Positions 44,687-56,645 of a stretch of 64,000 bases of DNA are shown one piece after another. Under the pieces are notes generated by a model. It worked only from the letters and a program-made list of their open reading frames with translations. It was not told the origin of the DNA and made no database searches. Position 1 is the first letter of the stretch. Every line of letters starts with the position of its first letter. A program made the position numbers and the translations under genes. This stretch comes from Persicaria tinctoria. Its lineage: Eukaryota; Streptophyta; Magnoliopsida; Caryophyllales; Polygonaceae. The stretch lies in NCBI GenBank assembly GCA_037127255.1, contig JBANSL010000013.1, positions 29,297,688-29,361,687 on the forward strand, read 5' to 3'.

Positions 44687-45581
44687 TGTTGTACGAGGAA
44701 ATCGAGACTTGTAATTCAAAATATGAATAAAGTAAAGCAAACCAGATTCCGTCCCGTGCAAATAATTACAACACCTCCTCCTGATGCAGCAGTGGGAAGC
44801 ACCTCAGCGGATCTTAGGCAGCGGAAAATCTCACAAACGGTGATCGACCACAATGTACTCAACCTCGACTAGATGGTAGTCGACAGGGGTCGAACAAGTC
44901 GAATCTGATCAAGCAGCAGCTACTGGGCTTGGTCGATTTCAAGGAAGTAACTCGATGTCGAGGAACTTGTGGTCGAAATCGAGTTGTCTCGTCGAGATCG
45001 AGGAACCTGCAGAGACACAAGCGACGACGATCTTTGCTTGATCGAAAGTGATAAGTTGACGTCGACCAACTTGGTCGAAATCGAGGAAGAACAGAAACTA
45101 AAAATGAATGCAAAACTTCGAACTTTAAACATTATATGAAAAAGACTTCCAAGATCGGGGTTTGCAACAACGATAACCAAACATGCATAAGGCAAGATAA
45201 ATAACGATAATCATGCAAATTGCATCGAAGGATCAAGCTTTCGCCTTTTCCAACAATTAAGAAACTCTTTCAAGAAACCCTAATTGTATTTACCGATTTT
45301 ATGTTTACAATCCAAGTTGTTAGCATGGATCTCCATTGAATGGGTAATAAACACATAAAAGGTAGTAGATGCCCAAAACATGATAAAAGTCGGATCTTTA
45401 CCTCAAATACGCAGGGCTATCGTCGGGCTCGCCCCGACCCTAGAAGTGGGTGGACTACTCGCTCTTCATCGCAAGGAAACTCTTCAATAACAAAACAAAA
45501 TAACTAAATTGCATTAAAATAAACCAAAGCTTACAACCGATCGAAGCCAAATTGCTTTCTCTCTCTTGCTCCTACTCGGCC

Positions 45582-45615
<34 letters not shown>

Positions 45616-46571
45616 TACCTCTTCTCCTTCTCTCCCTCCGATTGAATGAATAAAAACTAGCTCCATGAGCTTTATTTATAGGCTTCCAATCAATGCTAAT
45701 CAAGGAAGGAATTTCTATCTATATCTCTATCCAAAATAGAAGATATAATTCTACTTAGGAAATAAATATATCTAAATAAGTAAAACTAGATAAATCCTAG
45801 GGTAATTAATTGTTCAACCCTTAGGATAAATAAAAAGATAAAAAGATATAAATCTTCATGTGTTGAAAATCTCGTCTCGAAAATATCTCCATCGGATTCG
45901 GGATATAACCTTAACAAGATTCGAACTAGCTCGAAGTCGGCCACTGTTGGTCAATTCGATATCGAGTAGCTTTTTCGATATCGACCAACTTTTCTCGCGC
46001 CTTCAGCTCACCTACTCGATTCCGACCTCCAGAGTGAAAATCGACCAACTTTTACTCGATATCGACTTGTACTGGTCGATATCGACTTGAACTCTTCTTG
46101 GCTAAGGATCCTTGTCGATTTCTGGGACTCCAGCTGGATTTGGGCTTGGTCGACGTCAACCAATTTGGTCGATGTCGAGCAAATGTGACAACTTTCAACT
46201 TTTTTCTCTGTTCTTGAAACACACTTTCCCGAGTCCTCGTTCGTCTGATTGACGCATATGACTATGCGTTGGAAAGCTCTTTTTGAGGGCTACAACTCTC
46301 ATGAAGACATCAAAACTTGACTCGGAATGATGAATGGCAAAAAATGGCCTTTTTTCCAGCTGCACCATCCTTAGCTTCTTCATGAGTTTCCTTTAAGCTC
46401 CAAAGTGCGTCTGATTTCTGCGAAATTAAACAGAAGCTTGTGTAGACTCCATAATTTGGCAAATAAGTGTAAACTACATAGATTCTGTATTAATATAACC
46501 CAAATGTATGAAATGCATGCATAAATCGATATAAAAGTAGATATAAAACATGGCACAAAACATGGACATCA
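44687..46571 (-). repeat. 3' LTR of element D (1885 bp)
   Basis: Edges TGTTGTACGAGG and CATGGACATCA. The TATA box TATAAATA is on the minus strand at 45680-45673. Palindrome clusters (CTCGATGTCGAG, GTCGATATCGAC and variants) lie at 44865-45080 and 45950-46180. Relative to the right LTR it lacks about 22 bp near 44797. A CT microsatellite is at 45586-45613. Confidence 0.88.
45586..45613. repeat. (CT)n microsatellite in LTR D
   Basis: Fourteen CT units; the right LTR has the interrupted equivalent at about 57566-57598. Confidence 0.95.
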
Positions 46572-48339
46572 AATCACCCCATACTTAAGCTTGCTTGTCC
46601 CCAAGCAATAACTTGGATGGTCATTCAGGGGAAGAATTCAAACTCTCAACATCATAGATTCATTCTTATATAACCCTGCAATCAATTACCATAATCGAAA
46701 AGGTACTAGTGCAACAAATCCATGCATGTGCAAATAAAAGCAACATCTACTTACAAAAGGAGGGTTATGCAAAAACAATTCTTGTGACAAAACATTAATA
46801 ATCAAGAGGACTTTAATTTAAGCTCAATAAGGAGTAGATTTGGTAAAATGCTAAAGGTGGGCAATTTTTGGCAATGTGGTGCTAATGATCCGGGGAAATG
46901 GAGTATTTCCAAATTGAATTTCCACATTCCTTCTTCATAAGATTCATCACCTTTCACAATGCTTTTATTCAATATTATGCTTTTACCTCTCTAACCTCAG
47001 CACTGCCTTCTCGCGAGCCGCAAACATGAGTGTCATGAATGGCCCCGGATACTTAGTGCTTTAGACTCCTCACCTGTATGTCCCATCTCACTGAACTATT
47101 ATCTCATCAAGCAGGGTCGATCTATCTTTATCTCCTGAGGTGATTGGATTTTTTCTCACTCATTAAATTTTCCATATATTCCAAACAATTTCCTACCAAA
47201 CTCCATATATGATAATAACAACAACACAAACATCGTATAATAATCTCCATAATGTAACATCATTCTCAACATAATCCCCGGATAGGAAATAAGGTAAAGA
47301 ATGATAATATTTAGAACATGTGGAGCAATAATTGAAGGCATATATGGCTTTTGTGATGCATAAGCATAGGTATGGCTAGGATATAATAATATGAGCATTA
47401 TATGGAAATAGAAAGTCCTCCATCCTCTTATCATGAAACATGTCAAAAGCAACATCAAATTTTACCTCCTTTCATGGTTTTCAAGAAAATATGCACTTCA
47501 TTGTGACTTACCTTTATTAAGCAATTTCATGCTATATCTCTAATGAATCCAATTTTGCATCGTTGAGTTCAATATAACTTCCATGACACTATTTCTTTAG
47601 AAAATTTACAAGCATTGAGAGATGTCTCATCGAATTTTGAGTTTAGCAATTATGCACAAAAAATTTAAAATTATACTCAAAATTCACCCATGTTAAACCA
47701 AAAGCAAGAATAAAACATATAATGATAATGAGCTCTTCCCCCACCCCATACTTAAAATATACAGTGTCCTCACTGTATAAAATCAATATAAAACAAGGGT
47801 AAAGGAAGGAACTCACCGAATAACGCGTCGAGGAAGCAAAACAGGGGTTGTCGAGTAATAGAGTGGTGGTCGACATCGAGTAATTTGGTCGATGTCGAGG
47901 AAAGTGGCAGCGTCGAGTGGAATGGTGAAGTCGAGGAAGCTCCTGGATTGGTCAACGTCGAGTTGGCCTACTCGATGTCAAGTAAAGGTTTGTGCTGCTC
48001 CTCTTGGTCGATTTCAACTGGCCTAGTCGATTTCGACTAACTTTCAGGGACTTCTTTTTCCACCCTTTGCGATCCTTTTATGCTTCTCGACCTAAAAATG
48101 TTAGATATTGCACAAAGACAAGACCTTCCACATGAAGCATTCAAATTAAAAACAAAAACAAACAAAACCAAAACCAAAAGTTTCAAAGTCCCAAAATTCA
48201 AAAGTTTTATGTACATGCTCTAGATTTTAGAGTCGCTAGGCCGACTTCTATGATTGCTCCTTAAGAACCCTTAATGTAGGGCCCCCTTGTGCTGGGCCCT
48301 TCTCCTGGATCATCTAGGTCCTGATTGTAGTATGCAAGC
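46572..48339 (-). other. 3' untranslated region and polyprotein tail of element D
   Basis: On the minus strand, from 48339: the tail end (GGCCCTTCTCCTGGATCATC complement, encoding the DDPGEGPS-type end), palindrome variants at 47830-48050, a G-rich block near 47745, the conserved motif (complement of CATGAGTGTCATGAATG, 46999-47061), the hairpin TTGCTTG-TCCC-CAAGCAA (46591-46608, plus strand) and the polypurine tract. No coding region of its own. Confidence 0.75.
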
Positions 48340-49664
48340 TGATGCAGGGAAACCTGTCGTTGATCCGTCAAAGTATATCTCAAACCTATAACTAGTATAA
48401 CAATAAGCGAGAGGTCGATCCGCAGGGAAAATTATAACTCAAGTATGATTTTAATGCCGATTAAAGTAACCAAAGAGGGGGGTTTTGAGTGTGAAAGTTT
48501 CACCTTTTATCAAAGCAAAGTAATGAAAGCAAATCAAACGAATTTGGTTTTTAGACAATTTGGAGAAGCAATTCTACCTACAATTTTCCACTTTATTGGA
48601 TTGAAGCGATCCTTGTAACTTCTTCTCGTCCTATTAAGTTTCCTATGAATACCCTTGTCCCGACCTAATATAGTTACTAGTCCAATCGGTCCTAGAAACC
48701 CTTATCAATCGAGAAGTCCCTAAAGAAGGATTTAACCCAATTGATAGCTTTAAGTGCAGAGATTAGCCAAGGTATTTGCAGTCCCTAAAGAAGGATTTAA
48801 CAACACATTCAACTTCCTACTCATTCAATTAGTTCAACAAGATAGAACAAATTTGCCACTTAGGTTAAGGTTCACAATAAGGAATCTACAAAACCTTAGC
48901 GATTGAATTGATCTAACAAGATAGAACAAATCAATAAACAATCAAGCACAAAGAAGTCGAAGCATTCAAATATAGGAAATAAGGAACGAGAATTAGAAAC
49001 TCACAATCAATCAAAACAAAGTTTCAAATTGCAAGCAGAATAGATGAGTTTAGTTCCTCATGGAAGACATCGCTCAAATCTCTAAAGTGTCTGATGAATG
49101 AATAAAAGAGAAGTGCTGAAAAAATAACTAAAAGTGGCCTTAAATATCATCCAAAGTCGGCCATGAAATAAATAAAGGGATCTAGGTTTTTTTAATATTT
49201 AAAACGCCGATCATCCGCGCTCATGACCAATGGTGCGGCTGCATCATACTGTTCCTTCGTAACCTGCTGCAAATGGATTGGCTGCGGGCGTCGCAAGTGT
49301 GCTGCGGCCGCAGCTAGGGGCCTTTCATGGAAAATCCACCTCGAATTTGCTCTTCTTGTCAACAAGAAAGTTGTAGTTCCTTAAAAGGGCTTTCCAACGC
49401 ATGATCATAATAGTCAATCGGACAACCAAGGCCTCCAAAAAGTGCAAAACAAGTTCAGCATGTCTGGCGACAACTTCTGCAGACTTGTTCTTCGTTTAGA
49501 TTCGCTTCTTCTTCTCAGAACCTCTTGAGATCTTCATGTAAGCTTCTTCAATCAACTAGACATTCTCATATAATGCGCTATCAACTCATGTCTCCTCCTC
49601 GGATTCACCATTACCTGAAATAATCAATAAAAGCGTGTAGATTCCGACTTCGACAACATAGAGA

Positions 49665-50334
49665 ATAGGGGTGGGCACAAATCCCGCAAATCCCGTCCCG
49701 TCCCGCATCCCGGTGGGATTTGAAAAAAAAAAAGTCAATCCCGTCCCGCAAAAATTACGCGGGACGGGACGCGGGACGGAGAGTTCGTGTCCTGCAAATC
49801 CCGTCCCGTCCCGCATATATATAAAAAAATTATATATAACTAAATTAATAAAAACATATAAGAATATATTTATATTATAACTTAACATTTATTGAAACCC
49901 AAAATTTAAAATCTAAAATAATACTAATAAAACATTAAAACATACCGTATAAGAAATATATATAAAAAAAATACCTTTCTACTTGCTGTTGGCTTTTTTT
50001 AGTTACTGTTGGTGCTTGAATTGGGAGGAATTTGCTACTTACTGGAATTGGGAGGAACTTGGTACTGCACTTTTAGGGATTATTATGTAATAGTTCAATT
50101 TACATCTTTTTATTTGCTATTTTTTTAGTTAATTGGATAATTTTTTAACCTTTTTTTTTTCGAGGGACAAATCCCGTCCCGTCCCGATCCCGTCCCGTCC
50201 CGTGAGGGATAAGATCCGGCGGGATTTGAAAAAAAATTATTCAATCCCGTCCCGATCCCGTCCCGCAAAACATACGCGGGACGGGACGAGGGATTACCCT
50301 AATCCCGTCCCGTCCCGTCCCATGCCCACCCCTA
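49665..50334. mobile_element. 670-bp hAT-type MITE
   Basis: Termini TAGGGGTGGGCA and TGCCCACCCCTA with the duplication TAGAGAA (49658-49664, 50335-50341; an A before the left copy and at the right element end makes 8 bp possible). Subterminal runs of CCCGTCCCGTCCCG in both orientations. Confidence 0.88.
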
Positions 50335-50388
50335 TAGAGAACTAATATGCAAATCATACTTAAACCATGCATGATATGCATCATAACT

Positions 50389-50837
50389 AGACTGTCAAAC
50401 GGATCATTCGGGTCGGGTTCGGGTCTGGTCACTTCGGGTTTCGGGTAAAACGGGTCTCGGGTAAAACGGGTTTCGGGCTTTTCGGGTTGACTCGAACTCG
50501 GGTTTGATCGGGTTTCGGGTCGATTTCGGGTTTGTCAATTTTTTCTTTTTTAAATTAAAAAAATCATTATTTGATAATTTTGTGATAAATTTTAATTATA
50601 TATATAAAAAATAATTATATATAATTATAAATCAACCGGGTCAATCGGGTAAATCGGGTCAAAATTACCGGGTCAATCGGGTCAACGGGTCGAAACCCAG
50701 ATTACCCGGAAAATTTCGGGTTTTTCGGGTTCGGGTCGAAAAAAAATTTCGGGTCAAAATTTTCGGGTTCGGGTCGGAAACTTTTCGAGTCGGTCGGGTC
50801 GGGTCACCGGGTCGGGTTGTGTTTTGACAGGTCTGAT
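50389..50837. mobile_element. 449-bp hAT-type MITE
   Basis: Inverted ends AGACTGTCAAAC and ATCAGACCTGTCAAAAC, with the duplication TCATAACT (50381-50388, 50838-50845). The empty site is seen in the other LTR of E at about 53980. The interior is built of CGGGTTTCGGGT-like words. Confidence 0.85.
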
Positions 50838-50889
50838 TCATAACTAAGCTAAATGCAACCTATTATGCCTACCTAAATGCATGCTATCA

Positions 50890-52284
50890 AACTCCGCCAC
50901 ACTTAACCTTTGCTTGTCCTCAAGCAATGATAGAATGAACATGAATCAACGCATCCCAGAAGAAATCCCTTCAAGTTTCAACCTCATCAAAAAACAACAT
51001 CATAGCAAGTGAAAACATAAGCCAAGCAAACAAACTTCATAGCATGTATTCCAATGATCAAAGCTTAGAAATAGACATCATCCAACCTCACCAGAAATAT
51101 GTGTTTCACTCATGTGTTTAGGCTTTAGGGTACAACTCTCAACTCAAACCAATCATGCACTTAACTCATAGACATTGACCACCATATCACCATATATCTA
51201 CCGAAATGTCATTACTTGCGGGACACAATAAATACAACTAAATAAAATGTGACACACTTTTTTTTCCTTTTCTTTTGTTTTCTTTTGCTTTCTTTTTTTT
51301 TCTTTTTTCTTGTCTTGGTGCTTTCCTTACGCGAGACGCAAACATGGGTGTCATGAATGACCCCGGTCTATCAACACCTCAACCTACTAATATGAAGTAC
51401 TTGAACATCTTTTGACGCAAGTTGCAAACATGGGTGTCATGAATGAACCTGGTTACTCAATGATCAAGCTTTCTTTCCTAGTGGATAGTTTTCAACACCT
51501 TTTTGCGCGAATCATACCCATGGGTGTCATGCGTAGATCCGGTTACTAAGTGCATCAACCATTGCCACCTTATTCACTAAATATGCACAAATTCAAACAA
51601 AAGACTCAAAATATAAACATAAATTCCGCAAGCAACAAACATATGAGTCAGTCTTGAAAAATAGATACTGCAGTCAATGCCAAGAGGTAGCAACACAAGG
51701 AGAGTAATTCACACACTTGAGCAAAAGAATTCAAATAAGGTCAAACATTCTCACAAGGTCATGTTTAGGACTTTAATCATACTTTAGCTCAATCATACAT
51801 GCTCAATTATATTTGCTAGCTCATGTTCCACAAAAATCAAATACAGACAAGGCTAAAACATCCAAAACTCCATGAGATTTATATGATTATGCTTGAAATT
51901 TAAATTAGAGGACAAACTAAGCTATATGGGTGTTTGAAAAACACATATGTATGCGGTGCATGCTTATTTTTGGAATTTTCGAATTTTTTTTTTAATTATG
52001 AAAATAAACAAGAAATTAATTTAAAAAAATGAAATAAATTAAACATGGTGCATAAATTTAAATATGATCTCCTATATGCATCTATATATATAGAATTCCT
52101 CTCCCCCACACTTAAAGTTTTCATTGTCCTCAATGAAACAATAAAGACAACAAAAGTAAATCAAATATAATCAGGGTGAAGGAAGAGGAAAAGGAAAAAG
52201 AAAGAAAAACTTACCTCGGGTTGCCTTCCGAGAAGCGCCTTTGTTTCAAGTCGTTGGCTCGACGTTTTGCTTAAGCTTACGAAA
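50890..52284 (-). other. 3' untranslated interior of element E
   Basis: Non-coding. Contains the hairpin TTGCTTG-TCCT-CAAGCAA (50910-50927), three copies of the conserved motif (51317-51375, 51404-51462, 51491-51555), a pyrimidine tract (51250-51312) and a purine-rich block near 52100. Confidence 0.75.
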
Positions 52285-52960
52285 CTAATCAGACATAGTC
52301 AAAGCCCTCAGCAACCGTGCAGAACTAACAAACAAGCATGCGCTACATACAAATAAATTGAAACTAAATAATAATACATTTAAGAACCGTTTAGACTTAT
52401 TGTATTCAGGAGCTTGACTACCCACAAAGGGTATATAATACCACCAATTCAGTTCTACAGGTGGCTTGTCAAAGTAGAAGTCAAATGAATCAATGTATTC
52501 ACCAATATTCTGTCGAGTGCAGGAGACGACCTTTACCTGCTCTGTAGCCTCAGCAATAGGCTCTGCACCTGATTCATCAATGGGCGAGCTAGGGATGATC
52601 TCATAAGATGGAGTGTCTTCTTCCTCAATCTTCTCAATGTGATTTTCCACAATGACTTCAAGAGGTGCAACAGAGGTCTCAACGATTTGAGATACTCGAG
52701 AAAGTGACTCGTTCTGCGCACATTGATTATCCATGTAGCAGAAAAATTCCCACATCTCCGAGAGTCCCATATCTAATAAACCTTCATCACTCAGGCGCTC
52801 GGCAAGACTTCGTGTCTCAACAGTCATGCCATCAAAGATGCATAGAAGCACTTCCCTTAGACTAGCTTGATATCCCCACGAATAAACATCGTTAATGTAC
52901 TCCTACAGTCTGATAAAGTATTGATGAAAATTCTCTCCAGGTAACTGCAATAACCTCATC
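52285..52960 (-). pseudogene. gag-like ORF of element E
   Basis: The long frame is 52851-52285 (188 residues). Upstream on the same strand, LPGENFHQYFIRL followed by a stop and EYINDVYSWGYQASLREVLL can be read (about 52955-52855), which looks like the Retrotrans_gag region (GExxHxYFxRL). The long frame continues with LLCIFDGMTVETRSLAERL, an acidic middle (EKIEEEDTPSYE) and a hydrophobic, Cys-rich end (FLNVLLFSFNLFVCSACLFV). It has no zinc knuckle, protease or polymerase. The stop near 52905 breaks it. The hydrophobic C-terminus is unusual for gag and may be chance reading of non-coding DNA. Confidence 0.5.
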
Positions 52961-53048
52961 ATCAACATATGTTAGTAGCAAGAGTGCAGACCATGTAAGT
53001 GGTCCACACCAAAAATCAGCACTAAAAACACACAAAAATTAATAAATT

Positions 53049-53066
53049 TCCCCGGCAACGGCGCCA
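53049..53066 (-). other. primer-binding site of E, perfect tRNA-Asp match
   Basis: The minus strand reads TGGCGCCGTTGCCGGGGA, exactly complementary to the 3' end of plant tRNA-Asp including CCA, four bases from the LTR at 53071. Confidence 0.92.
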
Positions 53067-53070
53067 AATT

Positions 53071-54024
53071 TGACGCAGAGAAACCTGTCGTTGATCCGTC
53101 AAAGTAAATCTCAAACCTATAACTAGTATAGCAATAAGAAAGAGGTTGATCCACAGGGAAAATTATAACTCAAGTATGATTTTAATGCCGATTAAAGTAA
53201 CCAAAGAGGGGGGTTTTGAGTGTGAAAGTTTCACCTTTTATCAAAGCAAAGTAAAGAAAGCAAAGTAAACGAATTTGGTTTTTAGACAATTTGGAGAAGC
53301 AATTCTACCTACAATTTTGCACTTTATTGGATTGAAGCGATCCTTGTAACTTCTTCTCGTCCTATTAAGTTTCCTATGAATGCCCTTGTCCCGACCTAAT
53401 ATAGTTACTAGTCCAATCAGTCCTAGAAACCCTTATCAATCGAACAGTCCCTAAAGATGGATTTAACCAAATTGATAGCTTTAAGTGCATAGATTAGCCA
53501 AGGTATTTGCAGTCCCTAAAGAAGGATTTAACAACACATTCAACTTCCTACTCATTCAATTAGTTCAATCAACCCTAAAGGAACAAGTTTGCCACTTAGG
53601 TTAAGGTTCACAATCAGGAATCTACAAAACCTTAGCGATTGAATTGATCTAACAAGATAGAACAAAACAATAAACAATCAAGCACAAAGAAGTCGAAGCA
53701 TTCAAATATAGGAAATAAGGAACGAGAATTAGAAACTCACAATCAATCCAAATAAAGTTTCAAATTGCAAGCAGAATAGATGAGTTTAGTTCCTCATGGA
53801 AGACATCGCTCAAATCTCTAAAGTGTCTGATGAATGAATAAAAGAGAAGTGCCAGAAAAATAACTAAACGTGGCCTTAAATATCATCCAAAGTCGGCCAT
53901 GAAATAAATAAAGGGATCTAGGTTTTTTTAATATTTAAAACGCCGCGCATGAATAGTCGGCCATGATATGCATCATAACTAAGCTAAATGCAACCTGTTA
54001 TGCCTACCTAAATGCATGCTATCA
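53071..54024 (-). repeat. 5' LTR of element E with internal deletion
   Basis: Matches the left LTR from TGACGCAGAGAAACC through AACGCCG (about 53945), then jumps to CATGATATGCATC with a short filler. The missing block is the U3 segment that holds GCTGCGGCCGCAGC in the other LTR. Confidence 0.88.
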
Positions 54025-54830
54025 CAAGCTCAGCTGATAGATGGTCGCTTGCATAGTATCCCATTCCTTCATTCTTCTTCTTTCCAGCTCTCATTCTTTG
54101 TAGATTAGCTCTCCACGGGGCCTTACCTCCCCCTAAATTATTCATATTTTTCTTAATGGACTGAGGAGGAGTAGAAATCATACCTGAACTTACCTTTTCG
54201 GGCCCAAAACAGAAATCTTCAGGCTTAGGGTTGGTCGACGTCGAGTTGATCTGGTCGACGTCGAGTACAGGGACCCCATACTTAGGCTCTCGGCAAGTCG
54301 GGTTTTCAACAGATAAAGTCGACCTCGAGAAAGTTTGGTCGAAGTTGAGTTGCTTGGTCGACATCGAGGAATTTTGGTCGATGTCGAGCAGATTTCTGGT
54401 GTTTTCCCCCGTTGTTTGCTCGATCCCGTGGTTGCTGATGCTCTTCACCCCCAAACATGAAACTTCCTCTTTTGCAGGGCCAAAAGAGAAATCTAAGATC
54501 TCGTCGCCTATCGTGAAGGTGAGCAACCGCTGCTTTACGCTGATTTTAGCATCTGCAGTAGGTAGGAATGGTCTACCAAGAATAATAGGGCTAGTAGGAT
54601 CTTCAGTGCAATCTATAATAAGTAAATCAGTGGGGACATAAAACTTACCAACTTGGACAAGGACAATCTCAACCATACCTGTAGGGATGACTACTGTATT
54701 GTTTGCCATGAATAGCCTGGCATCCACAGGCTCTATGGACCCTATCTTTATCTTTTGCCAGATTGATAAGGGCATGATAATTACGCTTGCTCCTAAATCA
54801 CACAAGGCATCATAGTTAAATTTTTAAAAT
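54025..54830 (-). pseudogene. aspartic protease of element D, cut by E
   Basis: The frame from 54805 encodes CDLGASVIIMPLSIW, MANNTVVIPTGMV, IILGRPFLPTADAKI, LTFTIGDEILDFSFGPAKEE, then palindrome-derived DIDQ/STS repeats and the basic tail GGKAPWRANLQRMRAGKK. Insertion of E removes the natural end; the last residues of the frame come from E's LTR. A stop just upstream of the active site (near 54825) separates it from the gag spacer. The residue pattern equals that of A, with the active-site Asp in DLGA. Confidence 0.85.
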
Positions 54831-55440
54831 CCCACATTAATGGAAAACATACCAGGGTCAGGTCTCTTCTCAGGGAAGTCCATTCTTTTCCATTCGCCGG
54901 CGATCTCTGAGATGGATCGCTTGTTGCTAAGGATTTCCTTGAGGAACTTGACATATGCAGGCATCTCTTGAAGAGCTTCTGTAAAAGGAATTGAAACATT
55001 CAGTTCTTGAAGCATCTTAACAAACCTTTTAAACCTACCTGTAGTGGGATCTTTCAGCGCCTTGGAAGGGAAAGGAAACATCTTCTTCTGTTTCAGAGCC
55101 AGAACAGATGTCGGAGGTGTTACAGCGTCCTCGACTTCGAGTTGATTCTCCTCGATGTCGACTATATTTTCCTCGACATCGATTTGTGTAGTCGATTTCG
55201 AGTTTGAGTTCTCTGCAGATGAATCTTGGCCAAGCTCTTTCTCGACTTCGAGTTGATTTTGGTCGACATCGACCAAATTTTGGTCGACATCGACTTGCTG
55301 TTGGTCATTGTCGAGTTGCTTCTCGGCTTCGTCCTGCTGCTTTCCGACCTCTGGCTCGCGTAGCTGGTGCCCGCTCTTGAGCTTTATAGCTGCGACGTGT
55401 CCGGTCTTCCCCTTGGGATTTGGTTCTGTCTACCCAGGGA
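54824..55440 (-). pseudogene. gag-protease spacer of element D
   Basis: The frame 55276-54824 (150 residues) has an acidic repeat region (VDVDQNQLEVEKE, IDVEENIVDIEENQLEVED) read from CTCGACGTCGAG/GTCGACATCGAC-type palindromes, followed by the conserved GRFKRFVKMLQELNVSIPFT and KFLKEILSNKRSISEIAGEW blocks before protease. Confidence 0.75.
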
Positions 55441-56500
55441 GTTGCCCGGCCAGTCATGGGATTTGGGCCGCGAATTGACCCATCTGGGTCTCAATGTTCC
55501 TCTTCTAGATGTTCAGTTCTCCAAATCTCGTATTGATTTGTTGGAGCTGATTATTGATGGCGCTACTGGCTTGCTTGCTTTCTGCTTGATTCCAGCGCAT
55601 CTCATCGAGGATCATCTATAGATCATCCTACCGCTGATCCCTTTCTGGATGTCCTGGAGCTCTTTATGGCGGGGGGTTCCTAGGGGCACCTTGGTTCCAC
55701 TATGGTTGCTAAAACCTTTGGTCACCCATGTAGCGATTAGGACCCCCTGCGTAAGCTACTTCCTCATGGGTTTCTGCCATCCTGACTTAGTCCGTGTGTG
55801 GGCACTTAGTAGTGGTGTGCCGCTGTGAGCCACATTCGATGCATGGCTGGTTGACAGAAAGATATTTGACTTGCTTGAGGAGCTTGTGATTTTGATCTCT
55901 GTAGTACTGCTCCTTGACATCTCGGTCAATCTCCTTAGAAGGCTCATAGAGGGGCATGGATGGGGCTGGCCTGGCATAGACATTCTCATCATAGTTTGTC
56001 GGAGTCCCATACTTATTGTCGTAGTTGGTAAGCTAGTCGAGGGTAGCACATGCGTCAGCTGGTGGCATTGTCAGATACTCATAATGAGTATACTGGTTGA
56101 TCCTATCCTTAGCGGCCAGATCAAGAGAATTGAAGAAGATCTCCTGAACAACATAGGGTGGCTGTCCATGTGTAGGGCAGGATTGTAGTAGATCCTTATA
56201 TCGTTCCCATGCTTTTACTAGCGGCTCCCCAGGCTTCTGTTTGAAAGCTGTAATCTTCTTGCGGAGGAGCGCTGTCTTGGCAGGAGGAAAGAATTTGTTG
56301 AGAAATTCCTGCCTTCCTTCAGCCCATGTTGTGAGGGATCGTGGAGGAAGACCTTCAAGCCGCTTCAATGCTGGACCGGCCAAAGACCAACGAAAAGCCT
56401 TCATTATGACATATTCCAAAGTGGTACCTTCAGCAAGAGTATGTCACATATTAGAAAAATTGGTAATATGTTGAAGATGGCCTTTATTAAATCTTCCATA
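55441..56500 (-). pseudogene. gag of element D with capsid core and CCHC knuckle
   Basis: The frame 56419-56033 encodes the gag core (KAFRWSLAGPALKRLEGL, EFLNKFFPPAKTALLRKKI, EIFFNSLDLAAKDRINQYT). A second frame carries SVNQPCIECGSQRHTTTKC at about 55850-55800, a C-x2-C-x4-H-x4-C zinc knuckle. The two are joined only after a frameshift, and the N-terminal part seen in Z and A is missing upstream of 56420. This would form the particle shell and package RNA. Not functional as it stands. Confidence 0.85.
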
Positions 56501-56624
56501 GAAGGCGTTCCGGGTCGTCTAAGGCGTCAAACTCAGGCTATTGACCAGAACGGCGCATACACTGCAAAATAAAAAACTTAAAGAAAAATGTGAGATATGA
56601 CTACCTAAGGCGCGAATGATTGCT

Positions 56625-56642
56625 TCCCCGGTAGCGGCGCCA
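56625..56642 (-). other. primer-binding site of D (tRNA-Asp type)
   Basis: The minus strand reads TGGCGCCGCTACCGGGGA, two mismatches from the tRNA-Asp complement, three bases from the LTR at 56646. Confidence 0.85.
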
Positions 56643-56645
56643 ATT

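Larger units (their letters stand above)
48340..50889 (-). repeat. 3' LTR of element E with two nested MITEs
   Basis: Edges TGATGCAGGGAAACC and ATGCATGCTATCA. Without the MITEs it is about 1416 bp. It retains a U3 segment (about 49215-49664) missing from the other LTR, which includes the palindrome GCTGCGGCCGCAGC (49301-49314). Confidence 0.88.
48340..54024 (-). mobile_element. element E: complete non-autonomous LTR retrotransposon in D
   Basis: A perfect target duplication CAAGC (48335-48339, 54025-54029) frames it. The left (3') LTR is 48340-50889 including two MITEs; the right (5') LTR is 53071-54024 with an internal deletion. A perfect tRNA-Asp primer site and a polypurine tract (complement of AACTCCGCCACACTTAA, from 50890) are present. 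The 2.2-kb interior has one gag-like frame only. Confidence 0.93.
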
